In this document: one piece after another, positions 11,042 through 22,346 of the stretch
Position numbering within the stretch: position 1 is the first letter of the stretch
How the letters are laid out: the number at the start of each line of letters is the position of its first letter
Source: Selaginella moellendorffii
Lineage: Eukaryota; Streptophyta; Lycopodiopsida; Selaginellales; Selaginellaceae
Length of the DNA stretch: 64,000 bases
Assembly (NCBI RefSeq): GCF_000143415.4
Contig: NW_003314367.1
Location: 152,598 to 216,597 of the forward strand
Direction: 5' to 3'
Notes under the pieces: generated by a model
What the model was told of the DNA's origin: nothing
Database searches by the model: none
Seen by the model: only the letters and a program-made list of their open reading frames with translations
Position numbers and translations under genes: made by a program

Positions 11042-11680
11042 CTTGTTCCTTTTTCTCTCCTGCTATCACCACAGCTGCCAGAATGAATCCTCATGGTGTG
11101 GAGGAGACGAGCCATTCGATTTGCATTTTCGCAAGCCTCCGGAACCTCTAGACCTCGAGCGAAATATCCTCAAGAGGGAATGCTTGGGAGGGAGAAGAGT
11201 GGAGGCTTTGAGAAGAGAAAGCAGGTTTCTTTCTCGTCGCCTTGCTCAAAGAAAAGATCTGAGTGATCTTGCTAGCGGTGTAGAGTGTGTGAGTAGGACC
11301 TTTGCTTTAGATTCCAATGCTGTCAACCAGCAGAAATTAGGGCTGACGTACCTTTTAGGACAAAAAGTACTATCAAACTCATATCAGTTTAGTAAGAAAT
11401 TTAACTTAATTTTGCGCTGGAGCATCCTCCACCGTAGAAATTAACGGCAAGGAGGAGGGTTTTAAGGCGGACGTCTCCCAGGGTTTTCACAAGCAGCGCA
11501 GCGCATCCTCTCTTCTCTCTCTTCTCTCTCTCTCTCTCTCGCCTCTCCCGCGGGAGGAGCTCGCGCAAATCTACATCCCCAGGTGAGACACGCGATCTTG
11601 GCTTGCATGGTCACTCACTCTCTCATAATCTCTCGCGGACGCGCGCCTCCTTAGATCGTCGCCAAATCCTCGTCAATCCC
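11042..11680. other. Intergenic region and 5' UTR of the acyl carrier protein gene
   Basis: After the tRNA terminator no gene motif is visible. A CT microsatellite at about 11510-11545 lies just upstream of the acyl carrier protein start, a common feature of plant 5' UTRs and promoters. Confidence 0.45.
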
Positions 11681-12371
11681 ATGGCCGCTACCTCCGCCGC
11701 CGCCGCCGCCGCAATCTCCAGCTTCTGCCCTGCCCAGGTGAAATTTCATGCAGCGCCGCCGAGATCTATCGCCTTACCCCGTGGATTCTGGATTTCGCAG
11801 GCGCTCGGCGCGGATTTGAGACCATGCACTGCGCTGGGATTCAAGGCCCGGGCCGTGGTGCTCTCCACGAGCTCTCTTCGGCGCCTCCAGGTCTCCTGCC
11901 TCGCGGTGAGCAAGCTCTTCCCTTCTCTCGATCGAATTCATGGATTATTTGGGCTTTTAACGCTACCATTTTTTTCTCTCTCGTGTTTTCTACGTGTTCT
12001 TACCAGGCCAAGCCTGAGACTCTGGCTACTGTGCAAAAGGTTATAGCTTCCCAGCTGTCCGTGGAAGAGGACAAAGTGAGTCCCACTTCCAAGTTCACGG
12101 ATCTTGGGGCCGATTCGCTCGACACTGTAAGTTCTCCTTCCAGGTTCTCGAGAAGTTCCCAACTTGGAAGAACTTCTCTTTGATTCTTTCGAGCACCATT
12201 CTCATCCAGCTTTTATTTCCGTTGTTCTTGATCGATACACAGGTTGAGATCATGATGAACCTGGAGGAGGCCTTCAAGATCAGCCTGGGCGACGAGGGTG
12301 CCGAGAAGATCGTCACTGTCCAGGACGCCGCCGACATGATCCAGGACGTGATCTCCAAGAAGGGCGAGTAG
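11681..12371 (+). CDS. Plastid acyl carrier protein
   Basis: Carries growing acyl chains on a 4'-phosphopantetheine arm in plastid type II fatty acid synthesis. Four exons (11681-11737, 11801-11905, 12007-12126, 12243-12371), all phase 0, give 136 residues. The first 54 are an Ala/Ser/Arg-rich transit peptide. The mature domain begins AKPETLATVQKVIASQL. Motif GADSLDTVEIMMNLEE contains the attachment Ser91 in DSL; the next intron falls three codons later, after SLDT. Helix III/IV reads KIVTVQDAADMIQ. Start ATG 11681 is chosen because the in-frame open stretch upstream lacks transit character and contains the CT-rich leader. Plastid rather than mitochondrial targeting is inferred from the Ala/Ser-rich leader. 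Confidence 0.93.
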
Positions 12372-12478
12372 AAACTTGTCGTCCCAAGTTTTTTTTTGCT
12401 TCTCGCCTTTTGTTTTGACTGAATCTCGAGAACTAAAAAAAAGGCTTTTCATCTTCTTGTCACGGATTTCGCTGCTGG

Positions 12479-15351
12479 TCAGTCAGTCGAGTCGGATTTC
12501 TCGCGCTTGTCTGCTTGCTGTTGCGACTGAGCCTCAAGTTGCTTGACTCTTTCGAGCTGTCTCAGCAAATCCAGGCGCTCCGGCGCGTAAGCGGACGGTA
12601 TCTAGAAAACGATAAAAAGAATCAGTAACTTGGGAGAGTAAAAACTTGGATAGAGCTCTAGAGTTTTACCAGAGCTGGAACGTATTTTTGGATCGCGGCC
12701 AGCATTGCAGCGTGGCCAACCGCGGTCACCTGATACGAATCAAAGTAAGTTTTTCAATCGATCAACGTATCACGCAAAACTAGCTCTTTTTCTACTCACA
12801 GGTAGCAGCATGAGAAATCCGATTGGTATCACCGAGGCGAGATCCGTGAAGGTCCGCATCAGCATCTTCTTTTCTCGCTCGGTCAGTTGCTGTCCGAGAG
12901 CGCCGTTTTTCAAGAGAATAGTCGCCGACGCGACGTCTGTGCTAAGCAGCTGCGTGCCTCTCCACAGATCCGAGCTCGCCTCCCTCAGCTTCTCGATGGA
13001 TTTGTTGAAGACGTCGTTGTAAGTTTTTGCGTTCTCGCTTAGCTCCGGAGCGATGCTGCCGTCATCCAAGCAGCCCTGTGAATGAAGATGAGTTTCCTGC
13101 AAAGTACGAGAATTTCCAGCATACCCCGACGTCTGTTTTTGCTTTGAAAGACGCCTCGAGAGCTTCAGCTTCCTTTTTCAGCCGCCGCAGTCGTTCCAAA
13201 TCCTTCCCGAGAGCTTCGAGCTTGTCAGCCCTGCTGCCACTTTGCGAGCTCTGCAGCAAGCTTTCTAGCTTGCAGATCGATTCTTCCATGTTTCGCAGAT
13301 CCTATAGAGGAAAACACGACAGTAAAAACGCAATCCCAATTGTTCTCTTCTTTGTCTCCTTGCCTCATCAAGTAGTTGAAGTTGCTTCTGTGCAGTAACA
13401 ACACCACTTGCTGTTAGCAAACCTCGATCCTCCTCCACGACGCATTCTCTGCGTACATCAGCTATCAATTTTGTGAAAGAAAAGAAAATTTTACCTTGAG
13501 GAATCCAAGCTGATATTGTATCTTTCACGGCATTCAATCAATCGTGATTGGCTAATCACAAAGCACACAAAGTAGGTTAGATCGCGGAAAGTTTATAGAA
13601 GATAAAAATCACCATTTGATGAGAAAGTCGACCACTCTCGAGCCGGAAGGATCTTGAACCCAGGTGCTGTATTTCAGAAAATCCGGTACCCAGCGCGAAC
13701 AAACATTTAATACAGTGTAGATAGCAACCGTGTCCGATGCTCCGCTGTTGCCGAGTAGAGATGCTTCGGGAAGCAATGGAAGCCATTCAAGTTCCTCACA
13801 GACCACCTAAGATGAAAAAATATGAAAAAATATGACTCAGTACGACAAACTAAAGGAAAGAAACAATTCGGAAAGAGAACCTCAACAAAAAGTTGATAGT
13901 ATGTCAAAGTCGAAAGCTGTGGATAGAAGAGCACACATCCACCTTCCAGATATCTACAAGGACACATGAAACTTAGAGATGGACTCAACAAAATGCGTAA
14001 AACCTGAGCAAGCTCGCGATAGGCTCATCGAGTTGTGACTCCGGCTTTCTGGACAAGAAAGCACGGGCGCGTCTACCAAGCGCAGCAAAAAATCCAAACG
14101 TCGCCAAATCCCGTTCCAGTGCCTGCCTTCCATAAAACATCAGCACCAGCAACTGTTAAGATGAACACGTTACCTCCGCTGTGTCGTAAGGTCTGAGCTT
14201 TGTTAGCACGCCTTCTCGAGTAAGAGCGTTCCTCAAAAACTGCTCCGAAAGATCAACCCAGAAGGCCCTTTCGTCTGCACCACCCAAGGGACCGCTGGCA
14301 GCTCTGGAGCCAAAGTAGGACAGAAACTCCCGACGAAGTCCCAAGTTACAGGAAAAGCTGTAGACCTCGGTGATGGAAACAAACTCCGTTTGCATGTTCA
14401 TCAATCGTCCGATCTCGTCCGTCAGAGTGCTTGTGAAAGCAGCACACGAAACTGTTGCCGGTCCCAGTTTCATCGCTGCGCCACAGGCAGTGATGGTCAA
14501 TCTTAGCAGCGCAACATCACTAGCCTCACAAGGACAAGCTGTACTGCCAAGAACAAACCAAACCAACGACTTAGAAACACACAGTAGAATACATAAAACT
14601 TACGTCGATGTCACTGCCGAGAAGTGAGGATCCTTTTCCAGGATGTTCACGTAGCTCGCAACCATGAACGGAAGCTGCTGTTGCCAAAGCCAGTCCGCGG
14701 AAGGATCCCGAGACGATAAAAGTTTTTTGATGGATTCTTCTAACGGAGCGCACTGGTGCGAAAGACTGCAAGAGAAAAAAACATCAAGCAAAACCAAACT
14801 GTGAGACATCCATCACCTTCTTTGGACAAAGATGTGAACGTCTCTATCCCTTCCATCTCCCCGCATTGCAATCTCCATGGCCGCTTGGAGCAAGGAGTAA
14901 ACAGAGACCTTTTACAAGCAAAACAAAGCAAGTTTAACGAAAAGAAACAAAGCGAAAGGTCGGAGGAAAAAGCAAAAAAATCTTCTTTCGAGCATACCTG
15001 GTAAGAGAGGAGCTTCATCCAAGCTTTGGTATCGAAGCCAAACCCTGTCCACTTCTTGACGAGCCACGAGCCCTTGCTGAGCGACTCATTCCTCTCCACC
15101 GATACCTGGAAAGCTCGAGCTCCTTCGTGCAGCATTTGGAGCAAGCTCGTTCCTCCGCTGGAATCGATCCTCGCGAACGCCTCTTGCCACCAGCTGCTAA
15201 GCGCATTCTCGCTATCGGTGCTACTGCCGCCGTTAATCCGAAATCCCTGCGAGGAGGAAGAGGAGGAAGAAGCGAGAGAATTGTTGTTCTCGGCGGCAAT
15301 CCGGTGCCGCGACTTCCTCCTTGCTGGTTTCCAAGGGCCAAGAAAAGCCAT
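12479..15351 (-). CDS. LETM1-like protein (plant family, predicted membrane/organelle protein)
   Basis: Reads from ATG 15349-15351 (MAFLGPWKPARRKSRHR) to TGA at 12479-12481. About ten exons separated by introns of 50-120 bp are visible. The N-terminal part carries SSWWQEAFARIDS and KKWTGFGFDTKAWMKLLSYQ. A central all-helical region follows. The C-terminal exons carry the LETM1-like core: LTEREKKMLMRTFTDLASVI then PIGFLMLLPVTAVGHAAMLA (joined over an intron at about 12740-12800) and AYAPERLDLLRQLERVK. This fits the plant LETM1-like family rather than the canonical mitochondrial LETM1 cation/proton antiporter subfamily, since no EF-hand is seen. An in-frame open stretch continues upstream to 15564 without a better start. 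Family assignment is good; localisation is inferred. Confidence 0.8.
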
Positions 15352-15882
15352 GGCGGTGGAGGAAAGCTTGGACGAGAGAATGCTCCTGGTCGAGGAATGA
15401 ATTGTGAGGAAAGAAGCGCAAATTCTTTTGCTTACCCGGCCGAGCGAGGGGGAGAAGAAATCAAATAGGGATTCCTGGCGCCGATTGCCATCGCCGCGAG
15501 CTCGCGCTCCTCTCTTTAGGACATAGGGCTCGAATATACTCTGTAAAGCCCTAACAGGTGGCAAAAAGTAATTATTTTAAAAACAAGTTTAACTTTACCT
15601 TTAGAGTAAAAGTTTGTAAGCGAATATCCCTTGCATATTCTAAAAAATGAATATCCTTTGTATATTCTAGAAAACCATATGAAACAAGAACAATCATGTG
15701 CACATGAAACATAAAAATTAAAGTCAGCTTATGGGTTCTAGTAAACCATGTGAATGAAAACAATTTCTAAGCAACATCCACATCATTGTAACACTTTCTA
15801 ACAATCACCGCTGGAGGCATAAGACCAGTATATAAAACCCTTCTTGCTTTCCCACTTTCTCTCAGTCTGATAGCTCGATTCC
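15352..15882. promoter_or_regulatory. Divergent promoter region (LETM1-like / terpene synthase) with TATA box and a short tandem repeat
   Basis: TATATAAA at 15829-15836 lies about 54 bp upstream of the terpene synthase ATG and is a credible TATA box. At 15622-15675 a ~27 bp unit (GAATATCCYTTGYATATTCT core) occurs twice head to tail. A related single copy lies at 18972-18998 on the far side of the P450 pseudogene. Confidence 0.55.
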
Positions 15883-16959
15883 ATGGCTTTAGCTCTAGAC
15901 AAGATCTATGCTATTGAGAAGTTGCTAGGCCTCAAGAATTTCCACCTCCCAAAGATCCCTTGCTCCATTCCTTCAGTCCCTTGCCATCCAGATAGCATCT
16001 ATGCATCCAACAAGGCCCATGAATGGGCATACAAGTTCATGGATCCAAAAATGACAGCCGCTGATAGAAAGGCTTTGGAAGATTGGAAAATCCCAATGTT
16101 TGCAACCCTCGTAGTGCCATTTGGATCCAAGAGAAATGCTGTCATTTGCTCAAAGTATAGCATGTTTGCCTTATTAGTGGACGACTCGGTTGATGAGGGC
16201 TTCGTTGAAAGTACCATTCTTCAAGATTACTATTCCACAATCCTTAATCACCTCCATAATCCTAATTTCAAGATCCAGGCATCGGACGATCACCTTCCAC
16301 TTCGAGTTTACAGGGCCACTGAAGAGCTTGTTACTGAGATAAGATCATCCATGCTTCCTCCAGTGTATGCTCATTTTGTAGCACAGTTTGAGAGGTATGC
16401 ACTCAGCAGAATGGCAAGCAGGCCCAAGTTTCAATCTGTCAAGCAGTATATCGAATGGAGAAGGTTTGATGTGTTCTTAGAGCCTATCTTCAGCTTCATA
16501 GAGATGGCACTTGAAGTCGCAGTTCCGGACACGGAACTGGAATCAGAGGACTATCTAATTCTGCGAGATGCTGGAATTGACTATATATCTATGTACAATG
16601 ATGTTCTCTCGTTTGCAAAGGAGTTTGCATGCAACAAACTGCTGAACCTTCCAGTGTTGCTGCTTCTTTCGGATCCGGAGGTGGAGTCATTCCAGAATGC
16701 AGTGGACAAGAGTTGCAAGATGATCGTGGACAAGGAGCAAGAATTTGTATACTACCACAACATTCTGATCACTCAGGCAAGAGGTGAAGGTAAACACGCG
16801 TTTGTGAAGTATCTTGAGTGTCTTCCTACTGTTCTTTCCAACACGCTTTACTATCACTACTCCTCTGCCCGTTACCATCCAGCTTTCATAACGGGTGAGA
16901 AGTTTGATGCGAATTGGTGCTTGGACACTGTTATAAACCATAGAAGAACTGGCCGGTGA
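15883..16959 (+). CDS. Microbial-type terpene synthase (MTPSL), intact and intronless
   Basis: 358 residues, one exon. Class I terpene synthases ionise prenyl diphosphates through a Mg2+ cluster. The Asp-rich motif DDSVDEG puts DDxxD at residues 100-104. The NSE triad is MYNDVLSFAKE, with N239, S243 and E247. A C-terminal RY pair lies in YYHYSSARYH. Short length, one alpha domain, no plastid transit peptide and no introns match the microbial-like terpene synthases described in Selaginella and other non-seed plants, as opposed to the 550-800 residue typical plant enzymes. No transit peptide suggests the cytosol, hence a sesquiterpene product; that is inference. A decayed paralogue lies at 31617-32673 and another remnant near 32870-33120, both on the minus strand. 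A P450 pseudogene follows immediately. Confidence 0.93.
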   Translation: MALALDKIYAIEKLLGLKNFHLPKIPCSIPSVPCHPDSIYASNKAHEWAYKFMDPKMTAADRKALEDWKIPMFATLVVPFGSKRNAVICSKYSMFALLVDDSVDEGFVESTILQDYYSTILNHLHNPNFKIQASDDHLPLRVYRATEELVTEIRSSMLPPVYAHFVAQFERYALSRMASRPKFQSVKQYIEWRRFDVFLEPIFSFIEMALEVAVPDTELESEDYLILRDAGIDYISMYNDVLSFAKEFACNKLLNLPVLLLLSDPEVESFQNAVDKSCKMIVDKEQEFVYYHNILITQARGEGKHAFVKYLECLPTVLSNTLYYHYSSARYHPAFITGEKFDANWCLDTVINHRRTGR

Positions 16960-17168
16960 TGGAATCTAGTTACTATAAAACTTATGTTTTTAAATTACAA
17001 ACTCCAATAACAGTTGACTCAAGACATTGCAAGAAAATAAAAAATATTGTAGCCTAGCTTACAAGCGTCACGACAATCGTGTTGGCCCCAAAGTGCCTAG
17101 CATGTCCAGCTTGTCCATTGGAACTTTGTATCAACATATAAATAAAACATGGAATATACCTCTCAACA

Positions 17169-18629
17169 CTAATATTTTGATTGACCCACAAGCAAGTCAG
17201 CATTGAGCTTCATCGTCATACTTCTCGTCCGCTCTTCCATGTCAATCCCAATCAAAGTTCTGCCCATTGACAGGGATGGTGCCGCTGGAGCCGAGAAAAC
17301 GCTCCGGCTGGAACGCCTCTGAGTCGGACCAGCGAGCGGAATCTCGTCCAATGGCCCATATGTTGACGAAAACCTTGCAGCCGCCAGGGATGGTGTAGCC
17401 GGCCAACTTAACGGGCTTGAGATTCATGCGAGGAGCTCCCAGTGGGATGGCCGGGTGGAGACGCAGTGATTCCTTGACAATGGGTTCGATGTATGGAAGG
17501 TTTGGAAGATCGGATTCTTGCACAGCGCGAGCTCTCCCTACAACATTGTCGATCTCCTCTTGAGCCTTGGACATGACTCGGGGATGGTTTATGAGCTCCG
17601 CCATTGTCCACTCCAGCGTCACTAGTGAGGTTTCCAGCCCCGCGATAACCATGTCTTGTCGCAACAGGGAAGAAAAGAGAGATCACGACCATGATCTAGA
17701 AGCTACCGAGAGCAGTGCCAAAATGGAGATGTCTGGCAACTTATCCTTGTCCTCGAGAGATATAAGAACGTCAGTGAAGTCTCGAGGGACGAACCCTTCC
17801 CCAGCTTGATCTTTCCTGCGTCGATGCTTGTCGATTGATCTTCCAGCAAGAGCTTCAGGCGAGGCATGAGCTCTGAGTTGCGTTTCTTGTAGACTCCATA
17901 AAGATCCAGGGGTCGAGTGCTGGAAACAGCAGTCCAATGTTCAAGTTCAAGCTTAGAGCGACTATGTTCCGGATGAGATCCACAACTTCCAGCCCCCGCT
18001 CGCTGAAAAGAACCAAACATAGCGAAATTGACAAGAGACCGCTGAAAACCTCTTGCAGCTTGATCGTTGCCCCGGACTGCTGAATAATGGACTTGACTGT
18101 ATGCTTCATCTCCGACTCCCGGAATCCTGAGCTTGCCTTGAGCATACTGTTGTTAAACAGGTGTGTGCTGCAAATTCTCCTCATAATCTTCCACTTATCA
18201 CCGACGGGCGCCAAGATGAGATCGTTCCAAGCGTGACTGACGATCCGGAAGAACTCGTTGTTCGTCCGGCTTGCAAACTCGAGACCATGGGCCTTAAGAA
18301 CCTGTGCAGCCATTTTGTTGAAGAGCCAACATCGAAGGATCAAAAAGCAACGTCGCTATGAACGCTTACAAGCCAGTTATCCCTGTGGTACGACCGGGGC
18401 CATTCCAATCTCGAGGTAGACAATCGGCCCATACTTCTTGCTGATCTTTGCGAAGTGGTGGTGGAGTGGCTCCTTGAGGGAGAAGAGCGCTCCAAAAACG
18501 GGGAAGAGGAGGGAGCTGCTGCTTCGACGATCGAATTCTCCCAATGAAGAGTGATAGTGTGATCCAGCCGATGCCAAGAACGAACAAGGCCACACCCAAG
18601 TCCATTGATTTGCTGGTTTGGATGTACAA
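17169..18629 (-). pseudogene. Cytochrome P450 pseudogene (CYP71-clan-like) lacking the heme-binding loop
   Basis: Readable parts in order: N-terminal anchor MDLGVALFVLGIGWITLSLF; KEPLHHHFAKISKKYGPIVY; C-helix VGDKWKIMRRICSTHLF; I-helix AGLETSLVTLEWTMAELI; K-helix ESLRLHPAIPLGAP with the ExxR motif; and PERFLG. At least two frameshifts occur near 18430-18520 and others near 17700 and 17930. After PERFLG the reading VNGQNFDLIGIDMEERTR jumps straight into the C-terminal strand. The FxxGxRxCxG loop with the heme thiolate Cys, about 40 residues, is therefore deleted. The gene cannot make an active P450. It sits next to the intact terpene synthase and may once have oxidised its product; that pairing is inference. 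Confidence 0.85.
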
Positions 18630-19127
18630 GCCGTCGCCATGTTAAAAGAACTAGTGTCCCAGAACAAGACAACGGCATCGTGATGGGGATACTCTTGCTC
18701 GGGATTCCAGGAGACTTTCATCAGTTTGGGATCAGTATGGAAAAAATAAAGCAACTTCGTTCCTTTGTTTCTAGGCACAATGTCGAGGAAGACTTGTTGC
18801 TGGACGAGATCAAGATGTTTGCAATGACAACGTTTTCACTGTTCTCCATCTCCAATGTTGCTCGTCTTGATCTTCGATCAGATCGAAGCTCTTCCTCGCT
18901 CTCTTCTCGCATGAGCAAAGGTGGTAAGAGAGTAGCAAAATCTTCCACGTACCCGGAGGACATTGCTTTAAAGTATATCCTTAGTATATTCTAAAAAGAA
19001 TATCTCTGGGTTTTGGGGTCGATTCCTGGTTCTAAGTCATAGGGTATTGGTGATGAACAGAGGAGGGACGGGATGCCTCCTCTTCTAGGCCGCCGAGCTT
19101 CTTCTTCTTCTCCGCGATTGCCCGGCG
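18630..19127. other. Intergenic region with repeated motif and HECT gene leader
   Basis: Minus-strand open frames (e.g. 18721-18963) show no recognised domain. The motif AGTATATCC..TATATTCTAAAA at 18972-18998 matches the tandem units at 15622-15675 in the same orientation. The final 100 bp are the G+C-rich leader of the HECT gene. Confidence 0.4.
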
Positions 19128-22100
19128 ATGGAGGACGCCTCCACCACCAGTAGCAGCAGCAGCAAGGAGAACGTCCGCCTGGATGTGATGAAGTAAGCAG
19201 CAGCGTCGCCGCCGCGCGATTTCTAAGAGGATTCCTCGCCTTGGTCGCAGGTATTTCGACGAGTTTCGCGAGCGAGGGATGCTTGCGAACGAAGCAGCAG
19301 CATTGGCGCTGAAGGTCGCGTATGGCAATGGTAACCAGTCGCTCCTCCACTATCTGAAATCCTTGAAAAAAAAATTCCTTCTGACACACAGTGGATCCTC
19401 CTCTGGATCCAGCGTCTCTGCTGGATGCGATCGCAAAGGCCGGAGAGACGAGGCAGTACCGGGAGCTCATCGAGACGATCAAGTTCGCGTTCTCGTCCGT
19501 GGATGTTGTTAGTACTTGCTTCCTCTCGAAAACTCCTCCAAACAGTGATTCTAGTAGCTCCCTAGGTGAAGGATCCTTCCATCTTTTTTCTACGCTTCCT
19601 CTTGTTTTTTCATCTTCTTTTTTCTTGGCTGTGACCACAGTGGCTGGAATGGAGCTATCGCTTCTCGAGGACTTCTACGTTTCGGCACTAAGGCTGGTAC
19701 ACTTTCTCAGTCGCCTCGCAGCTTTCGAGACTTCAAACTTTTTTATCTTCCAGGAAGCCCCGGAAGTCAATCTCGCGATCATGGAAGCTAACGAGCAATT
19801 GCTGGCTTCGTTGCTTCGCTCTCTCAAAGATGGAAGTTGGCCATCGGGATCTTTGCGTGCTGTTATTATCATGCTTGAGGTACTCACTCCAGTCACGTCT
19901 CTCGCGTGATGACTTACGAGGCTTTGTGTTATCAGAATAGGCTTTTCATGGAGCCTGATTACTACGGTACTCTCTCGAGACTGTGGCGATTGGTCTTGGA
20001 CGCACCGCAGAGCTTCAGGGCCAGTTTGTTCTCAGCTTTGAAAGAGTAATGTGTTCTTTTCCTTTTCATTCCTTCGTTGACGTTGTTTCTCCACACAGAT
20101 ACGATGGAAAGCAATTAGAGCGGCTTGTAGTTGTCATTCAGCAGTTTATCACCATACAACTTTACGAGTTTCAACAAGTAAACACAATGGTCGTCTCGGG
20201 TGTAGAAATTCTGGGATTCATCTGTATCCTTGGACATTTTCGTGGTTGGCTTTTCTTTTACCTTGACTACTTACATTACAAAAGACTCTGTCAATGAATC
20301 TTCGCTCCGGATTGGCCACTCGGCTTTCTACAATGATGCTGTAAACAACGACGACTTCAATCTCAAGGACGATTTTAGTCGCTGGGTTGATCCAACAAGG
20401 TTTGTATAGTTTCAATCAACTGTAGCTACTGATAGAGTGGTCTTGTACGCAGGCAGCAGTTCTCATTTTGCCAGTATCCGTTTGTTTTCGACCCGTCTAG
20501 CAAGAGTAAAATTCTTCAGATGGACTCGATATTTCAAATGACGGAGGAGTTTGAGGATGCGATTCTTCGGTCGGTTTTTATTGGCATGACATGCCCCTAT
20601 TTAATACTGAGAGTCAGGCGAGATTTTCTAGTTCGGGACACAATTGTGCAGGTAGCAGTTTGATTCGATCTTTGGTGTCCTGATTTTTCAATTCTTTCCA
20701 TACGTGTTTTCTTCTGACAGATCCAAGAACAGTTAGGTGATTTGAAAAAGCCTTTGAAGGTGACACAAGTCTTTCAAGCTGGTCCTGTTTTTTTAAAGGC
20801 ATCCTTTGCAGGTTGTGTTTGTGGGGGAGGAGGGAATTGACGAAGGTGGGGTACAAAAAGAGTTTTTCCAGCTTCTTGTTCGCGAGCTTTTCAATCCACA
20901 GGTATTTATGGCCCGTTTTAGTTTGTCCTAACTTCCGTAATACCTGCAGTATGGAATGTTCTCGTACAGCGATGAAGCCCGATGTTTCTGGTTCAATGCA
21001 ACACCGTCCGAACTAAATTTCGACACGGAGTTTGAATTGGTTGGAATTCTTCTGGGACTGGCCATTTACAATGGTCATATCCTGGATCTACACTTCCCGA
21101 CCGTAGTGTACAAAAAACTACTGGGGAAACCATTAGCTCTGGACGACTTGGGTCAGGTTTGGCAGCTCAGGCCTCGGAAAGCTCTAAAGACCATGTTTTT
21201 GCAGGTGAAGCCTGACCTTGCCAAGGGTTTGGAGCATCTGTTGAGATTCACGGGTGATGTTGAGGTAAGCAGGCGACGAGAAACCGTTGTTTGTGCCTTA
21301 AAATTGTATCGAGTTTCCAGGAAACGTATTCACGAACGTTCCAAATCTCGGAAATAGATATGTTTGGGCGGACAGCCACGGTGAACCTGAAAGAAGGCGG
21401 TGAGAACATTGATCTTAACTTGCAAAACAGGGACGAGTACGTAAAGCTGTGTGTTGAGGTGAGTGTGTATTCTCTTAAACACAATTTCTGTGCGTAAACA
21501 ACCTTCTCTTGATGCAGTACTACCTTGGAAAATCCATCGCGAGGCAGTTCGAATGTTTCTCTCAAGGATTTCGCCGGCTATGCAAGGGGCGAGTCCTTGA
21601 TGTAAGTTTGAAAGCTTCGATCGTTTAGCTGCTAGACAATCTCATCTTCTTCTGTCTTGTTTTTTTCAGCTCTTTCAGCCAGTGGAGCTGGAGCAGCTAA
21701 TTTGCGGCAGCCCCGGGCTTGATTTTGAGGCATTGTAAGCTTCCCTTGTTTTTCTTCTTGTTCTTCTTTCAAGTGTGATTCACTCCAGGGAGAAGGTTGC
21801 CATGTATGACGATGGCTACACAAAAGAGTCTCGTATTATACGGGAATTTTGGGAGGTAACAAGTTTTAACTCATCCTTCGCAGTTAATAATTCATTCGCC
21901 ATCTACAGGTTGTCCATTCTTTCACGGAGGAGCAAAAAAGAAAGCTTTTGTTCTTCACAACTGGCAGCGATCGTGCCCCCATCAAAGGCCTCTCGAATCT
22001 CCAGTTCGTCATCTCGCGAAACGGTGTAGTTTATAGCTAAAAGCTTTTCCTTCCAGAACACACAGTTTTAAACTTTTCTCTTTTCATTTCCAGGACCTGA

Positions 22101-22293
22101 TTGTGAGAGGCTTCCAACCGCGCATACGTGCTTCAATCACCTATTGCTTCCGGAATACAAAACTAAGGAAAAGGTTCGTTCGCTCGTATGACACCAAAAC
22201 TTCTCATAAATTCTGTGTCTTTTTTCTTTCCTGTAGCTCCAAGAGCGATTGTTAACAGCAATTAATAACGCCGAAGGCTTTGGACTAATGTGA
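19128..22293 (+). CDS. HECT-domain E3 ubiquitin ligase (HECTD2/UBE3A-like layout)
   Basis: Forms a thioester with ubiquitin before passing it to substrate. Start ATG 19128 gives [16 protein letters not shown]; the first intron follows after LDVMK. About 16 exons with short introns lead to TGA at 22291-22293. The N-terminal half has helical segments ([40 protein letters not shown]) without a named domain. The HECT N-lobe starts near [18 protein letters not shown] and [12 protein letters not shown]. The E2-binding region has [17 protein letters not shown]. The C-lobe ends [16 protein letters not shown], holding the catalytic Cys, then [11 protein letters not shown]. Absence of RLD repeats, UBA/UBX domains, an IQ motif or a C2-WW arrangement separates it from other plant UPL classes. 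It converges with the M23 gene with only 53 bp between stop codons. Confidence 0.85.
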
Positions 22294-22346
22294 AGTAGCT
22301 CGAAGTAGAAAAGAAGAAACGAAAGAGAAGAGATCGTGGACGAGAC

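Noticed and set aside
10974-11444. 156-residue plus-strand open frame starting inside the tRNA
   Set aside because: Overlaps the tRNA-Ser, lacks domain similarity and has no splice or start support.
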